Of a DNA stretch of 34,980 nucleotides, positions 6,327 through 15,048 are shown in pieces. The notes below the pieces were generated by a model. The model searched no databases, was not told where the DNA came from, and worked only from the letters and a program-made list of their open reading frames with translations. The stretch is from Lachnospiraceae bacterium (GTDB lineage Bacteria > Bacillota > Clostridia > Lachnospirales > Lachnospiraceae). The DNA lies in assembly GCA_021769135.1 (NCBI GenBank), contig JAETTM010000053.1:1-34980 (forward strand), given 5' to 3'. The position numbers and the translations under genes are program-made. The stretch's first letter is position 1. The number at the start of each line of letters is the position of its first letter.

Positions 6327-8312
6327 TTATCCCTCCTTTATCACATACTGCCACGGCTGCAGCAGTATCGTTGCCGTCCTTTCGCAAGCCGGAATCACTA
6401 CATGAACAGTCTTTTCCTTCCCTTCCAGATTTCCGCAATACAAAAGATATTTCCCATCCTTTATCCACACAACAACTGCCGTCTTTCTTCCCTCTTCCCC
6501 TAAAGCGTATGCCATTTTTCCATGTTCCCATTCATCCCAGCGATAGCCGCTGCGCTTTTTGAGCAGTTCCCTGTAGGCTTCCTCCAATTCCGTATCCGCC
6601 CCTTCATAAACCTGCACGCCGTGCCCCATAAACATCGCTGCCCCAAGCATGGCCAAATGGGCACCTTTGCCGAAAATCTCTCTGTCAAACTGGCTGCCAA
6701 GAGCCAACATCCACTCCGTGGATTTTCCGGTATCAGGCCCGGTGATAAAAGCCGTTCCTTCCGGCATAGCCGCTGCATATTCCTGATACCATTCCATATA
6801 ATCCTGCCAGGAAAGCGTATTTTCACATATATAATTATGGAAGCATTTCAGCGTTTCCCGCTTATCCACCATGGGCGCTAACCCCCATCTGGCCCAATGG
6901 GGCGGATAAGCAATGGTATAATCATGGTATCCCGCCGCCTCCGGGCCTCCCGACTGTCCGATAAAAAATACTTCCGGGAACTCCTGCCCCAATGCTTTTT
7001 TCACCCTTTCCATCATGCGTATTCCCGCGGTAATGGATTCGTAAGGCCGTTTTCCTTCCCCGGGCTGCCAGTTGGCATGAGCATTCCACATTTGGGCATC
7101 CAGCAGAAAGCCGTCCGCCTTTGCCTCTCTGCAGTAGTAAAGAAGCGCCTCCACCAAATACTTTTCATAAGCTTCGGACGCAAAATCGAATGCCCTTAAA
7201 TAAGTCCTCCTTATATGGCCTGTTTCATGATATCCATACAATTCCAGCCGGTCTAAAATGGGCGATTGGGGCAAATCCACCCTTTCCGTATCATATTCGC
7301 TGACTCCTCTCTGGGGGATTTCCAAAATCAACTTCATCCCCATTTCATGAAGCTGGAAAGAAAGTTCTTTCAAGCCCTCAAGGCTGTGATAGGTAATATC
7401 CCCATCCATTAAGTCATGCACCGCCCATCCCGGCCATGGGAAATAAGGCGCCAGCATCAGCGCATTATACCCCTGCGCTTTGATTTCCGGCAGTTTGCGG
7501 AATAAATCATCGTATCCCGGATAAGGCATCCGCAGCTGCTTCGCCCCCAGCGTCACTTCCCGTATCCGCAATTCCTCACGCTTCCGCCCTCCTGTTTTAT
7601 CCGTCTCTTCCTCCCTAACTTCCGCCTCCCATAGCGACCTGGACACCTTCCGAACCGCTTCTGTTCTCGTTCCCCTTATTTCCCCTATATAAAATGTTCC
7701 GAAGTCCAGCTCATCGCCCGGCTGCAAAATACACGGGCAGTAAAAAGTTTCATCCCTTAAAATTCTGTTTTCCTTTTTAGCGAACAAAGTAATTTCCGAA
7801 TAGAAGTTATCGTTTTTATTCCAAGCCAGAAAAGCCTGTTCCTTTTTCGGGTTATAAATCCCCACAATGCCGGGCAATTCCGCCGGTGCCAGATTTTCTT
7901 CCAGGGTAAGCAAATCATTCTTCCTAAAATCTGCTATTTTCCTATGTACATCATAGCCTTCCAGCATCCCCGGCCGATATCCCGGCGCCAGCACTTCCCA
8001 TTCCCTTCCATCCATAGGAAGTTCCAGATGCCAAATCAAAGTACGTATCCTAAGAGGCTCCTCCCCCCTATAAATCAGCTTCCACGTCTTCCCCTCCCAT
8101 TCTTCCTCCCAACGGGAAACGCTTACCACCTCAAACTTTTCCAGCCCAATTTTCCTGCTCCCCACAATATTCCTCAGCTGCCTCTTCGAATTATTACTGC
8201 TCTTCCCCCCAACCTCCACAGAAAAACCCTCTACCCTGTCTTTCCAATATACTTCACCCAAAACAACCACGCTCCTTTTCGCCAATCCAAATATAAAACT
8301 TTTCTTTTCCAT
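6327..8312 (-). CDS. GH13-like protein with lost catalytic residues
   Basis: The 661-residue protein is a paralogue of 8532-10703, with an N-terminal beta-rich region (about 1-245), a TIM-barrel alpha-amylase-like domain and a C-terminal beta domain. Aligned with the paralogue, the nucleophile Asp is kept (Asp405 in GFLLDAQMW), but the acid/base site YTETNG becomes IGQSGG (450-455) and the HD motif SHDYHERT becomes TGKSTEWM (528-535). Region I also changes from DVVLHG to EIPQRG. It is therefore probably not a normal GH13 hydrolase; it may bind glycans, assist its paralogue, or use another chemistry. The start at 8312 was chosen for AAGGG 6 bases upstream; the longer frame runs into repeat copy 2. 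Confidence 0.75.
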   Translation of the reverse strand: MEKKSFIFGLAKRSVVVLGEVYWKDRVEGFSVEVGGKSSNNSKRQLRNIVGSRKIGLEKFEVVSVSRWEEEWEGKTWKLIYRGEEPLRIRTLIWHLELPMDGREWEVLAPGYRPGMLEGYDVHRKIADFRKNDLLTLEENLAPAELPGIVGIYNPKKEQAFLAWNKNDNFYSEITLFAKKENRILRDETFYCPCILQPGDELDFGTFYIGEIRGTRTEAVRKVSRSLWEAEVREEETDKTGGRKREELRIREVTLGAKQLRMPYPGYDDLFRKLPEIKAQGYNALMLAPYFPWPGWAVHDLMDGDITYHSLEGLKELSFQLHEMGMKLILEIPQRGVSEYDTERVDLPQSPILDRLELYGYHETGHIRRTYLRAFDFASEAYEKYLVEALLYYCREAKADGFLLDAQMWNAHANWQPGEGKRPYESITAGIRMMERVKKALGQEFPEVFFIGQSGGPEAAGYHDYTIAYPPHWARWGLAPMVDKRETLKCFHNYICENTLSWQDYMEWYQEYAAAMPEGTAFITGPDTGKSTEWMLALGSQFDREIFGKGAHLAMLGAAMFMGHGVQVYEGADTELEEAYRELLKKRSGYRWDEWEHGKMAYALGEEGRKTAVVVWIKDGKYLLYCGNLEGKEKTVHVVIPACERTATILLQPWQYVIKEG

Positions 8313-8345
8313 CCCATACCCTTCGCCCTCCAACTCCCATACCTC

Positions 8346-8536
8346 AATAACTTTGGCTGAATCTACCCACAATATATTCTGTGAAAAGCCTTCTGCACCG
8401 TGGAGTCAAGACCATAGGAATCAGGAGGGTCTCTGCCCGAGTGATTCCTGCTCTACTGGGCTTGACGTAACGCCCGGTGCAACAGGATTTGAACAGAATA
8501 TATTGCGGGAAGATTCCCTCAGCCTAAAGTTTCACA
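8346..8536 (+). repeat. Structured intergenic repeat, copy 2
   Basis: Terminal arms AACTTTGGCTGA and TCAGCCTAAAGTTT pair, followed inward by an AATATATTCTG/CAGAATATATT stem, a GCACCG/CGGTGC stem, and a core hairpin GTCAAG...CTTGAC, GGAATCA...TGATTCC, GGGT-CTCT-GCCC. The core is shared with the copy at 18908-19159. The right end overlaps the TGA stop of the GH13 gene at 8532. Strand is given for the orientation in which the core pairs best (a U-G pair). Confidence 0.75.
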
Positions 8537-10703
8537 TCCCATTTCTCACCATCAAGCAATCCGCCCCTCGCAAGTGCAGCGTTACTTCTTTCCCTGTCTT
8601 TTCCCGCAAATTCCACTCCCTTTGCCCGCCCGTATACAAATCCCATACTGCGCCGTCCTTCCAGATATCCTCTTCTTCAAAAGAAAGCCGCACCGCCTTT
8701 TCTTTTCTTTCCAGATTTCCTACAAAAAGGGCCCACTTATCCTGATAATTCCATAGCAGGGCAACCGTTTTTTCATCATCGCAGGACACTTCTCCCATCC
8801 GGCACGTTCCCCGGTAGAAAACTTCATCCTTTTCCCTTAAATTCAAAATTCTTTTATAATAATCCTCATTTCCTATCTGCGCCCCGTAATAGCTCATAAA
8901 ACCGCAATCCATAAATGCCGTCATCCCCACGAATACCCGGTGAATATCCTGCCCATAGATTTCCCTGCTGTACTGGCCGCCTATATACCTCGTCCTTTCG
9001 TGGTAGTCATGGGAATCAATATGGTTCACCAGAACTACCCCTTCCGGCATGGAAGCCTTCAATTCCTCATACCACTTGATATAGTCCGGCCAGGTCAGTG
9101 TATTTTCGATAATATAGTTAAAAAACAAAGAATACCCGCTGCGCACATCCTCCACCGGAGCCAGCGCCCCCCAAAGCGCCCAATACAAATCATAGTTGTA
9201 CCTGTAACTATGGGATTTGGACACCATAGAACCATTGGTTTCGGTATAAAATACTGTATTCGGATAGCGTCCGCAAACTTCTTCCCGGATTTTATCCGTC
9301 ATACGAATCCCCGCCAGCATCTGCTCGTAGGGCATACGGCCGCTGTTCCTATCCCAGTTGGGAAACATATTCCAATGCTGGGCATCAAACCGGAACCCGT
9401 CCGTTTTCAAATTTTCAATATATCCTAAAAGAGTTTCTATTAAATAAGAAACATATCCCGGATGAGACATATCGAAAGAATGGGAATACGTCTTCGCGTC
9501 CTTGCCGCTTTCGTGTTTGGCGTACCAGGGCGAGCCATTTAATGTATGGGGGGAATCCGCCAGCCCTACCACTTTGGAATCATATTCATAAGGGCCATGA
9601 AGAACCACATCCAAAATCACGCGTATTCCCAGCTTATGCGCCTCTTCAATCATCCGTTTCAAGCCCTCTTCGCTTCCATATGTGGTGTCCAAATCCCTCC
9701 AGTTGAAAACGGAATATCCCGGAAACGGAAAGCGGGGCATCACTTCGATTACATTAAATCCCATTTCACCAATCCGGGGCAGTTTTTCAATCAGCGCATC
9801 GAAATCCGGGAAGGGGGAAAGCATCAGTTTTTCCCCAATGGTCACTTCCATAATCTTAAAATTCCGGGCGGCAGGATAGTCTTCCACCTTCCTTGTCCAG
9901 ATTTTCTTATAACTGCTGCTGGCGGCCTTGATGGCATCCAGACGGGAACCTTCAAATATTCCATAATAAAACTCCTGAATTTCCTGCTGTTGCCCTTTTG
10001 TAAAATATCTGGGGCAATAAATATGTATGGTCCGTCTTAAACGTCCGCTCTCCCCGTTTCTGGAAAATCCAATTAGCCGCGCCGGAAAATATTCGCTGAC
10101 AAACCATCCCATATTGGCACAGCACCGCTCCTTGTCATAGCTGCCCGTAAGCCCGGAAAAGAAAACGGGATAAGGCTCCGCCCCTGTTACCACCAAATCC
10201 TCGCTCACATAATCCGAAATCGGCCTAAACGGCTTTAACGGTTCATAGAACGGAGGCTGGTATCCCGGTGCCAGGACTTCGCATTGTGTATAGTCCTCTT
10301 CTCCTACCCCGTCTGTCACCCAGCAGGCATACCGCATTTTCACCTCTTCCTCTCCATCATATCCGATGATGCACCTCTGCCTTACCTGGTTTTCTTCAAA
10401 ATAATATTTGCTCGTCAAAGTCCATCCCTGCTCCATCCGGGAAGTTATGACAAACACTTCTTCATCCTTTTCTTTCTCCATATCCGCGCTTAACAGACAG
10501 GTCTTTCTTCCGATTTCTTCGCAGCCCTCTATTTCGCTCATCTGCTCCTGGTTATTGTGAAGGCAGATACCTCCCGTAAAAAAAGTAAGCAATGGCGCTT
10601 TCTGGCAAAAAGCTGTATACCCTCCCTTTTTTAAACCGATTACCTGCCCGTTTTGTTCCTCATAAGTAAGTTCCCAATTTTTACGTTCTATCGTTTTTTG
10701 CAT
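8532..10703 (-). CDS. GH13-type alpha-glucosidase/amylase-like hydrolase
   Basis: The 723-residue enzyme has an N-terminal beta-rich region (about 1-280), then a GH13 barrel with recognisable conserved regions: region I DVVLHG (365-370), region II GFRFDAQHW with nucleophile Asp440, region III FYTETNG with acid/base Glu488, and region IV VNHIDSHDYHERT with His565 and Asp566. The set fits hydrolysis or transfer of alpha-glucosyl bonds. No signal peptide is present, so it should act in the cytoplasm on imported oligosaccharides. The start follows GGAGAG by a few bases. Its degenerate paralogue lies downstream after a structured repeat. The exact subfamily and substrate are not clear. Confidence 0.8.
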   Translation of the reverse strand: MQKTIERKNWELTYEEQNGQVIGLKKGGYTAFCQKAPLLTFFTGGICLHNNQEQMSEIEGCEEIGRKTCLLSADMEKEKDEEVFVITSRMEQGWTLTSKYYFEENQVRQRCIIGYDGEEEVKMRYACWVTDGVGEEDYTQCEVLAPGYQPPFYEPLKPFRPISDYVSEDLVVTGAEPYPVFFSGLTGSYDKERCCANMGWFVSEYFPARLIGFSRNGESGRLRRTIHIYCPRYFTKGQQQEIQEFYYGIFEGSRLDAIKAASSSYKKIWTRKVEDYPAARNFKIMEVTIGEKLMLSPFPDFDALIEKLPRIGEMGFNVIEVMPRFPFPGYSVFNWRDLDTTYGSEEGLKRMIEEAHKLGIRVILDVVLHGPYEYDSKVVGLADSPHTLNGSPWYAKHESGKDAKTYSHSFDMSHPGYVSYLIETLLGYIENLKTDGFRFDAQHWNMFPNWDRNSGRMPYEQMLAGIRMTDKIREEVCGRYPNTVFYTETNGSMVSKSHSYRYNYDLYWALWGALAPVEDVRSGYSLFFNYIIENTLTWPDYIKWYEELKASMPEGVVLVNHIDSHDYHERTRYIGGQYSREIYGQDIHRVFVGMTAFMDCGFMSYYGAQIGNEDYYKRILNLREKDEVFYRGTCRMGEVSCDDEKTVALLWNYQDKWALFVGNLERKEKAVRLSFEEEDIWKDGAVWDLYTGGQREWNLREKTGKEVTLHLRGADCLMVRNGM

Positions 10704-10745
10704 ACTCTCTCCGTTCTGGCGGCCTAATAAGGAAATACCGCCGGG

Positions 10746-11351
10746 TTAAATTGAATGAAGCATTGCGCTGGGCGCCACTCCGAACCGTCTCCGGAAGGCT
10801 CTGGAAAAGCTTTTCACTTCCTGATATCCTACCAGCGCCGCCACATCCTTCACTCGTTCTCCCCTGCCCAGCCTGTTTCTGGCCTCCTGCATACGCCGTT
10901 CGTATACGTATCTGGAAAAAGAACTCCCCGCCGCCTGACGAAACATTCTGGAAAAATAAGAATAATTCAGGTCCAAATGGTTAGCGATATCCCACATGCT
11001 GATTTCTTCCCCCAAATGGCGGTCAACATAAACTTTTGTCCAACGCACCGCCCTTTTTTCCCGATTTCCATTTTCTTCCCCGTCCTTCAGCAGCTCCGCC
11101 AGATAGCTTACGGCCTTTTGCCTATTTTCAAATTCTTCAAGAGCGCGCAGACGGATTCCTTCCCATCTGCCGCACTCTGCCCCAACCTTTAGCAAAACGC
11201 CCTGGGCAATGCCGAAATATATCCCGGCCAGCATTTCCCCTTCTTCCATCCAGCCAGTCAATATTTCCGCAAATTCCTCTTTCCTTTTTCCCCTTACCGC
11301 ATCTTCTATTTTCCGGTAAGTTTCTCCGTTCAAAATCCCGATTCCATCCAT
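10746..11351 (-). CDS. AraC/XylS-family transcriptional regulator
   Basis: The 201-residue protein ends in a two-helix-turn-helix AraC domain: ISMWDIANHLDLNYSYFSRM (first HTH) and VKDVAALVGYQEVKSFSRAF with RRRFGVAPSAM (second HTH). The first ~100 residues are helical (ETYRKIEDAVRGKRKEEFAE...) and lack the cupin fold of many AraC sensors, so it is shorter than usual. The start at 11351 lies 7 bases after AGAGG; ATG 11357 is an alternative. It sits between the aldo/keto reductase and GH13 genes, so it likely controls this cluster. A palindrome at 11393-11417 just upstream could be its own site. Confidence 0.85.
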   Translation of the reverse strand: MDGIGILNGETYRKIEDAVRGKRKEEFAEILTGWMEEGEMLAGIYFGIAQGVLLKVGAECGRWEGIRLRALEEFENRQKAVSYLAELLKDGEENGNREKRAVRWTKVYVDRHLGEEISMWDIANHLDLNYSYFSRMFRQAAGSSFSRYVYERRMQEARNRLGRGERVKDVAALVGYQEVKSFSRAFRRRFGVAPSAMLHSI

Positions 11352-11392
11352 TTCCATACCTCTTATCGGCATCAGTGGGCATAAAAACAATA

Positions 11393-11417
11393 ATTAATGT
11401 ACTACGATACCATTAAT
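11393..11417. promoter_or_regulatory. Palindromic operator-like site before the AraC gene
   Basis: ATTAATG (11393-11399) and CATTAAT (11411-11417) form a perfect inverted repeat with an 11-base spacer that is itself partly symmetrical. It lies about 42 bases upstream of the AraC start at 11351. No clear -35/-10 pair was seen around it. Confidence 0.35.
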
Positions 11418-11482
11418 ATACTGCCTCCGCTTTTTTTCGAAAATGGATGGAATCAGAGAGTATTCATGGACATTTCGGACTC

Positions 11483-12481
11483 TTACCCTTCTTTCGCGAT
11501 TTTATCAATTTGCTCCAGCTCCTGCTCCGAGAACTCCATATTGGCCAGGCACTTGCAGCTGTCCTCCAGCTGGGCTGTTTTGCTGGCTCCAATCAGCACC
11601 GAAGCCACCCCCTGGTACAACAGCCAGGATAATGCCATCTGGGCAAGAGTCTGCCCCCTTTCCCCGGCCAGCGCATTCAATTTTTCAATCTGATTAATCC
11701 TCTGGCTGGTAATCTGGCTCTTTTTAAGAAAAGGAGAAAGGCTGCGTCCTGCTCTGGAATCCTCAGGAATCCCGTTCAGATACCGGTTTGTCAAAAGCCC
11801 CTGGCATAGCGGGCTGTACGCAATCATGCCCAGCTTTTCCCTTTCCAGCAAATCCTTTAACCCATTCTCCTCCACCATTCTGTCAAAAATGTTATACATG
11901 GACTGATGAATTACAAAAGGCGTTCCAAGCCGCCTAAATTCCCCAACCATCGCTTCCGTCTCTTCGGCGCTGTAATTGGAAATTCCCACATACAGGGCTT
12001 TCCCCTGCCTCACCGCCGTATCGTAGGCATAGCATGTCTCTTCCACCGGCGTATTGGGGTCCGGCCTGTGGGAATAAAAAATATCCACATAATCCAGCCC
12101 AAGGTTTTTTAAGCTCTTATCGATACTGGAAAGGATATGTTTTCTGGAGCACCACTCTCCATAAGGCCCTTCCCAGGCATAATAGCCCGCCTTGGTGGAA
12201 ATTATCATCTCATCCCGGTAAGGCATCATATCTTCTTTTAACATCTGCCCGAAATACTTTTCCGCCGCACCTTTCGGAGGGCCATAGGTATTGGAAATAT
12301 CGAAATGGGTAATGCCCAAATCAAAGGCCTTATGAACCAGTTTCTTCATATTCCCATAGCAGTCATCCTGGCTGAAATTATGCCACATGCCAAGGGAAAG
12401 GGCCGGGAGCATCAGCCCGCTCCTGCCGCACCGCCTGTAACTCATTTTTTCATATCTGTTTTCATCTGCAAGATATACCAT
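11483..12481 (-). CDS. Aldo/keto reductase, YghZ/Gpr-like
   Basis: The 332-residue enzyme keeps the full AKR tetrad: Asp61 and Tyr66 in HFDISNTYGP, Lys97 in ISTKAG, His138 in FYSHRPD. The C-terminal SVLIGASKTAQLEDS is the NADPH-binding end of the barrel. The overall pattern (GLMLPALSLGMWHNF, GPPKGAAE, YSPLCQGLLTNRYL) fits the potassium-channel-beta-like/YghZ group that reduces small aldehydes such as glyceraldehyde 3-phosphate. It starts at 12481, 6 bases after GGAGG, and overlaps the end of the GH4 gene by 20 bases, so it is co-translated with it. In this locus it may reduce a sugar aldehyde or keto-sugar. Confidence 0.85.
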   Translation of the reverse strand: MVYLADENRYEKMSYRRCGRSGLMLPALSLGMWHNFSQDDCYGNMKKLVHKAFDLGITHFDISNTYGPPKGAAEKYFGQMLKEDMMPYRDEMIISTKAGYYAWEGPYGEWCSRKHILSSIDKSLKNLGLDYVDIFYSHRPDPNTPVEETCYAYDTAVRQGKALYVGISNYSAEETEAMVGEFRRLGTPFVIHQSMYNIFDRMVEENGLKDLLEREKLGMIAYSPLCQGLLTNRYLNGIPEDSRAGRSLSPFLKKSQITSQRINQIEKLNALAGERGQTLAQMALSWLLYQGVASVLIGASKTAQLEDSCKCLANMEFSEQELEQIDKIAKEG

Positions 12482-13808
12482 AGATTTCCTCCGTTTTTTT
12501 ATGGGCCAGCCATTCGTCCGCCAGCGCCTCCGCCGTATCCAAATCTTTCATCCTGTGGTCTCCCAGCAAATACAGCAGCAACGCATTGCGGCTGCGGGAG
12601 CGCATTACTTCCAGCTTTCTTTCCGCATATAGCCACCTCGGCATCATGGCATTTACGATAATATTAGGCGGCAACGGCGGTGCGGCGAGTAGTTCCACCC
12701 CCTTTCCATCCACCTTTGCCTGCCCTTCCACAACCAGGTTCTCCGGGAAATCCGGTAAAAAATACTTTTTGTTGGGTACATTTACCTGAAATACTCCCGG
12801 CTCGTCGTTGGCGATGGCATGAATCACAGGGATAATCTGCTCAGGGCTTTGCTTTGCATCCAGCGCTTTTACGATAGGCGTTTCCAGGTCACTTGCCGCC
12901 GCTTCGATTTGGCTCAATATATTGCGGCAGTTTTCCAGATGCAGCTTCCACCCGATTTCGGAATCGAATCCTCCTATTTTTCCATACCACTTCTGATTTT
13001 GGGCCAAATCCGTATGATACCACCAGCCCCCATGCCTGGGCGTATCGCCAATGGGCATTTTCCCAAATATCCGGTATTGATGGATGGCCCCCCGCGACAT
13101 CTGGTTATAATGGTATGGCCGGTTATCCAGTTCCCAATATTCTTTCGCCTTTTCCTCTATCCATTCGTCCAGAAGAGGATAAGCATCCTTTCCCTCATAG
13201 GTGAATTCATTCATCCACAGCCAATGGTTAAAGCCATAGCAATTGGCCCGCACCTTTTCCCTTTCCAGTCCAAGCACATCCGCCACCTGCAAATAGCCGG
13301 AAAAACCATGGCATAATCCAATCGTTTTAATGGATGAATTCCGCGCAATGTATGTTCCCCCTTCGAAAACCGGGTTCGCCGCCTGGATATGCCAAGCATC
13401 GGGGCATATCTCCTCCATTTTTTTTACCAGCATCAAAAAATAATTCATTTGTCCGAATTCATGCAGATTCGCCCCGCGGTACAGCCCATATTTTTCCGCC
13501 ATGGCTCTTTGTTCTTCCACCCATCCGTAGCCCCCTACCTGTACGGAATTAATCACAAAGTCCGCATCTTCCAGCGCCTTTTCCAATATGGATGTGCTTT
13601 CAATGATAAGGCCGGATTTCAATTCCTCTGCCAGCCTTTTGGCCACTATGGTGATAAATTCCAGACGCTTTTCATCAATATCCATCAGCACAACCCTGCT
13701 GCCCTTCAGCCCTTCGCACAGGCTCATATCCGTTACGATGTGGGAGGCAAACTGTGCGCTTCCGGCCCCCACCAGAACTACTTTTATGTTTTTATTATTT
13801 CGGCTCAT
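12462..13808 (-). CDS. GH4 glycosidase, CHG-motif (uronide-type)
   Basis: GH4 enzymes need NAD+ and a divalent metal and cleave by redox-assisted elimination. The 448-residue protein shows the N-terminal dinucleotide fold VVLVGAGSAQFA (10-21), ANPVF (144-148), the metal-binding CHG (166-168) and NCYGFNHW (189-196). In published GH4 subgrouping the residue pattern after the metal Cys sorts substrates; CHG is reported for alpha-glucuronidase and alpha-galacturonidase members. With KDPG aldolase and KDG kinase next door, a uronic-acid glycoside is the best guess. The start is set at 13808, 5 bases after GGAGG; 13811 is an alternative. It is the first gene of the leftward operon. Confidence 0.85.
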   Translation of the reverse strand: MSRNNKNIKVVLVGAGSAQFASHIVTDMSLCEGLKGSRVVLMDIDEKRLEFITIVAKRLAEELKSGLIIESTSILEKALEDADFVINSVQVGGYGWVEEQRAMAEKYGLYRGANLHEFGQMNYFLMLVKKMEEICPDAWHIQAANPVFEGGTYIARNSSIKTIGLCHGFSGYLQVADVLGLEREKVRANCYGFNHWLWMNEFTYEGKDAYPLLDEWIEEKAKEYWELDNRPYHYNQMSRGAIHQYRIFGKMPIGDTPRHGGWWYHTDLAQNQKWYGKIGGFDSEIGWKLHLENCRNILSQIEAAASDLETPIVKALDAKQSPEQIIPVIHAIANDEPGVFQVNVPNKKYFLPDFPENLVVEGQAKVDGKGVELLAAPPLPPNIIVNAMMPRWLYAERKLEVMRSRSRNALLLYLLGDHRMKDLDTAEALADEWLAHKKTEEIYGISCR

Positions 13809-13853
13809 CATTTCCTCCATTTCTTTGCTTACTTACGCTTATCTGTTTTCCCC

Positions 13854-13882
13854 ATTATACCGGGGGCATTTTTCCGGGGCAA
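13854..13882 (-). promoter_or_regulatory. Promoter of the GH4-AKR-AraC-GH13 operon
   Basis: On the minus strand TTGCCC (13877-13882), 17 bases, then a perfect TATAAT (13854-13859). The weak -35 fits a promoter that needs an activator. Transcription would start about 40 bases before the GH4 start codon. Confidence 0.6.
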
Positions 13883-13886
13883 TCCA

Positions 13887-13919
13887 CCGCACTTTACATA
13901 GGTAGCCGCATTTTACATA
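13887..13919 (-). promoter_or_regulatory. Direct-repeat activator site next to the GH4 -35 box
   Basis: Two copies of TATGTAAARTGCGG (minus strand; 13887-13900 and 13906-13919) are in direct orientation, 19 bases apart, ending 4 bases upstream of the -35 box. Tandem half-sites next to -35 are the usual layout for AraC-family activators. The AraC gene in this operon is the natural candidate. Confidence 0.5.
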
Positions 13920-13925
13920 ATAAAA

Positions 13926-13956
13926 GAACTGGAAAGAATATGCTTCTTTCCAGTTC
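13926..13956 (-). terminator. Rho-independent terminator
   Basis: An 11-bp perfect stem GAACTGGAAAG/CTTTCCAGTTC with a 9-base loop, followed on the minus strand by TTTTATTAT. It would stop leftward transcripts from the IclR gene just before the GH4 operon control region. Confidence 0.7.
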
Positions 13957-14240
13957 AAAAAGTCCATGAGGTTTTGCCTTCCCACCCTATAACTCCACAA
14001 TACTCGTTGGGCCAAGCAGGAAGTCATAATGGCAGGATTGTGTTATATAATGGCAGAAATGGAGTATGTATCTGCTAAAAACTGCATTATAATGATAAGC
14101 ATAAAAACAAAGCAGCTTTACAGAAGAACCTACATGCGCATAGTGTCATATTATGCGGGTGATTGTTAAAATGCTGATAAAGACTTTATCATAATGGGGG
14201 CTTGGCCATTTATTGGCCGGCCCCTCCCCCTTCTTTTTCA
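13957..14240. other. Gene-free stretch between GH4 and IclR genes
   Basis: Together with 13809-13956 this makes about 430 bases with no gene. Besides the features listed separately, ATAATGGCAG occurs twice, about 22 bases apart (near 14026 and 14048), a possible second regulator site. No credible reading frame was found. Confidence 0.4.
14197..14224 (-). terminator. GC-rich hairpin after the IclR gene
   Basis: GGGGCttGGCC pairs with GGCCgGCCCC across loop ATTTATT. It lies 17 bases after the IclR stop. The T tract is weak, so termination here is less certain than at 13926-13956. Confidence 0.45.
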
Positions 14241-15026
14241 TTAACCATCCGTTTCAAAATTCACATCCACACTTTGGAAAATATGCTCCAGACGCTGTTT
14301 GGAGTTTTTCAGCAGATGGAGGATTAATTCTTCCTTTTCCGCACTAAAGCGGAACACCGGAATCGCCACGCTGATAGCCGCTATTACCTTCCCGCCCTTC
14401 CTTAGCGGAACGGCAAGGCAACGGATATACTGTGTCGATTCCTCCGTTTCCTGGGCATAGCCGCAGGAGCGCGATGCTTCCAGCTGAGCGGCCAGTTCCT
14501 TGATATCCGTCACCGTTTTCGGCGTCAGCGGACGCAATCCATTAGGATAAAGCTTTTTTAAATCCGCCATAGAATAATCCGTCAAAAGCGCTTTCCCGAT
14601 TCCGGTGCTGTATGCGGGCAGACTATGGCCTACCGCCGCCACCATGCGAATGGATTCCGGGGAATCCGCCTTTGCGATGTAAAAGGCATCCCCGCCTTTT
14701 AATGTAGCAAAATAAGAAGTCTCGGAACAAACATTGGTAATATTGTGCAGTTCTTTGATTATCTCGTCGATAGCATCGAAATTTTCCAGATATGCATTCC
14801 CTATCTGAAATACATAGGAACCGATGGTATATTTGCCGCTGACCGTATCCAGAGACAAATACCCCCGGCCCACTAACGTATGCAGGATAGGCAGCATACT
14901 GCTTTTAGCCACATCCAGATGCTGGCAGGCTTCAGTCAGCGTGTACCCTGCTTTCCCCCCTTGCGCGATAAGCTCCAGGGCATCCAAAGCCCGGGCCGTG
15001 GAACGGTGTTCGTTTAAACTGGCCAT
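14241..15026 (-). CDS. IclR-family transcriptional regulator, KdgR-like by context
   Basis: The 261-residue protein has the IclR layout: an N-terminal winged HTH (RALDALELIAQGG, YTLTEACQHLDVAKSSMLPI, GRGYLSLD) and a C-terminal effector domain with STGIGKALLTDY, CGYAQETEE and CLAVPLRKGGKVIAAISVA. IclR proteins such as KdgR often sense 2-keto-3-deoxygluconate and repress uronate genes. It is divergent from KDPG aldolase and KDG kinase. Two matching operator-like sites lie just inside both transcription starts, which predicts repression of both genes including itself. The start at 15026 is 7 bases after AAGGAG. Confidence 0.9.
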   Translation of the reverse strand: MASLNEHRSTARALDALELIAQGGKAGYTLTEACQHLDVAKSSMLPILHTLVGRGYLSLDTVSGKYTIGSYVFQIGNAYLENFDAIDEIIKELHNITNVCSETSYFATLKGGDAFYIAKADSPESIRMVAAVGHSLPAYSTGIGKALLTDYSMADLKKLYPNGLRPLTPKTVTDIKELAAQLEASRSCGYAQETEESTQYIRCLAVPLRKGGKVIAAISVAIPVFRFSAEKEELILHLLKNSKQRLEHIFQSVDVNFETDG

Positions 15027-15048
15027 ATGAAATCTCCTTGCATTTTAT

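Noticed and set aside
8313-8372. Upstream extension of the degenerate GH13 gene
   Set aside because: The extra 20 codons run into repeat copy 2 and lack a ribosome site; the start at 8312 has one.
8346-8536. tRNA or group II intron domain
   Set aside because: The cloverleaf-like fold lacks tRNA invariant bases and acceptor geometry, and there is no intron domain V signature or reverse transcriptase gene.
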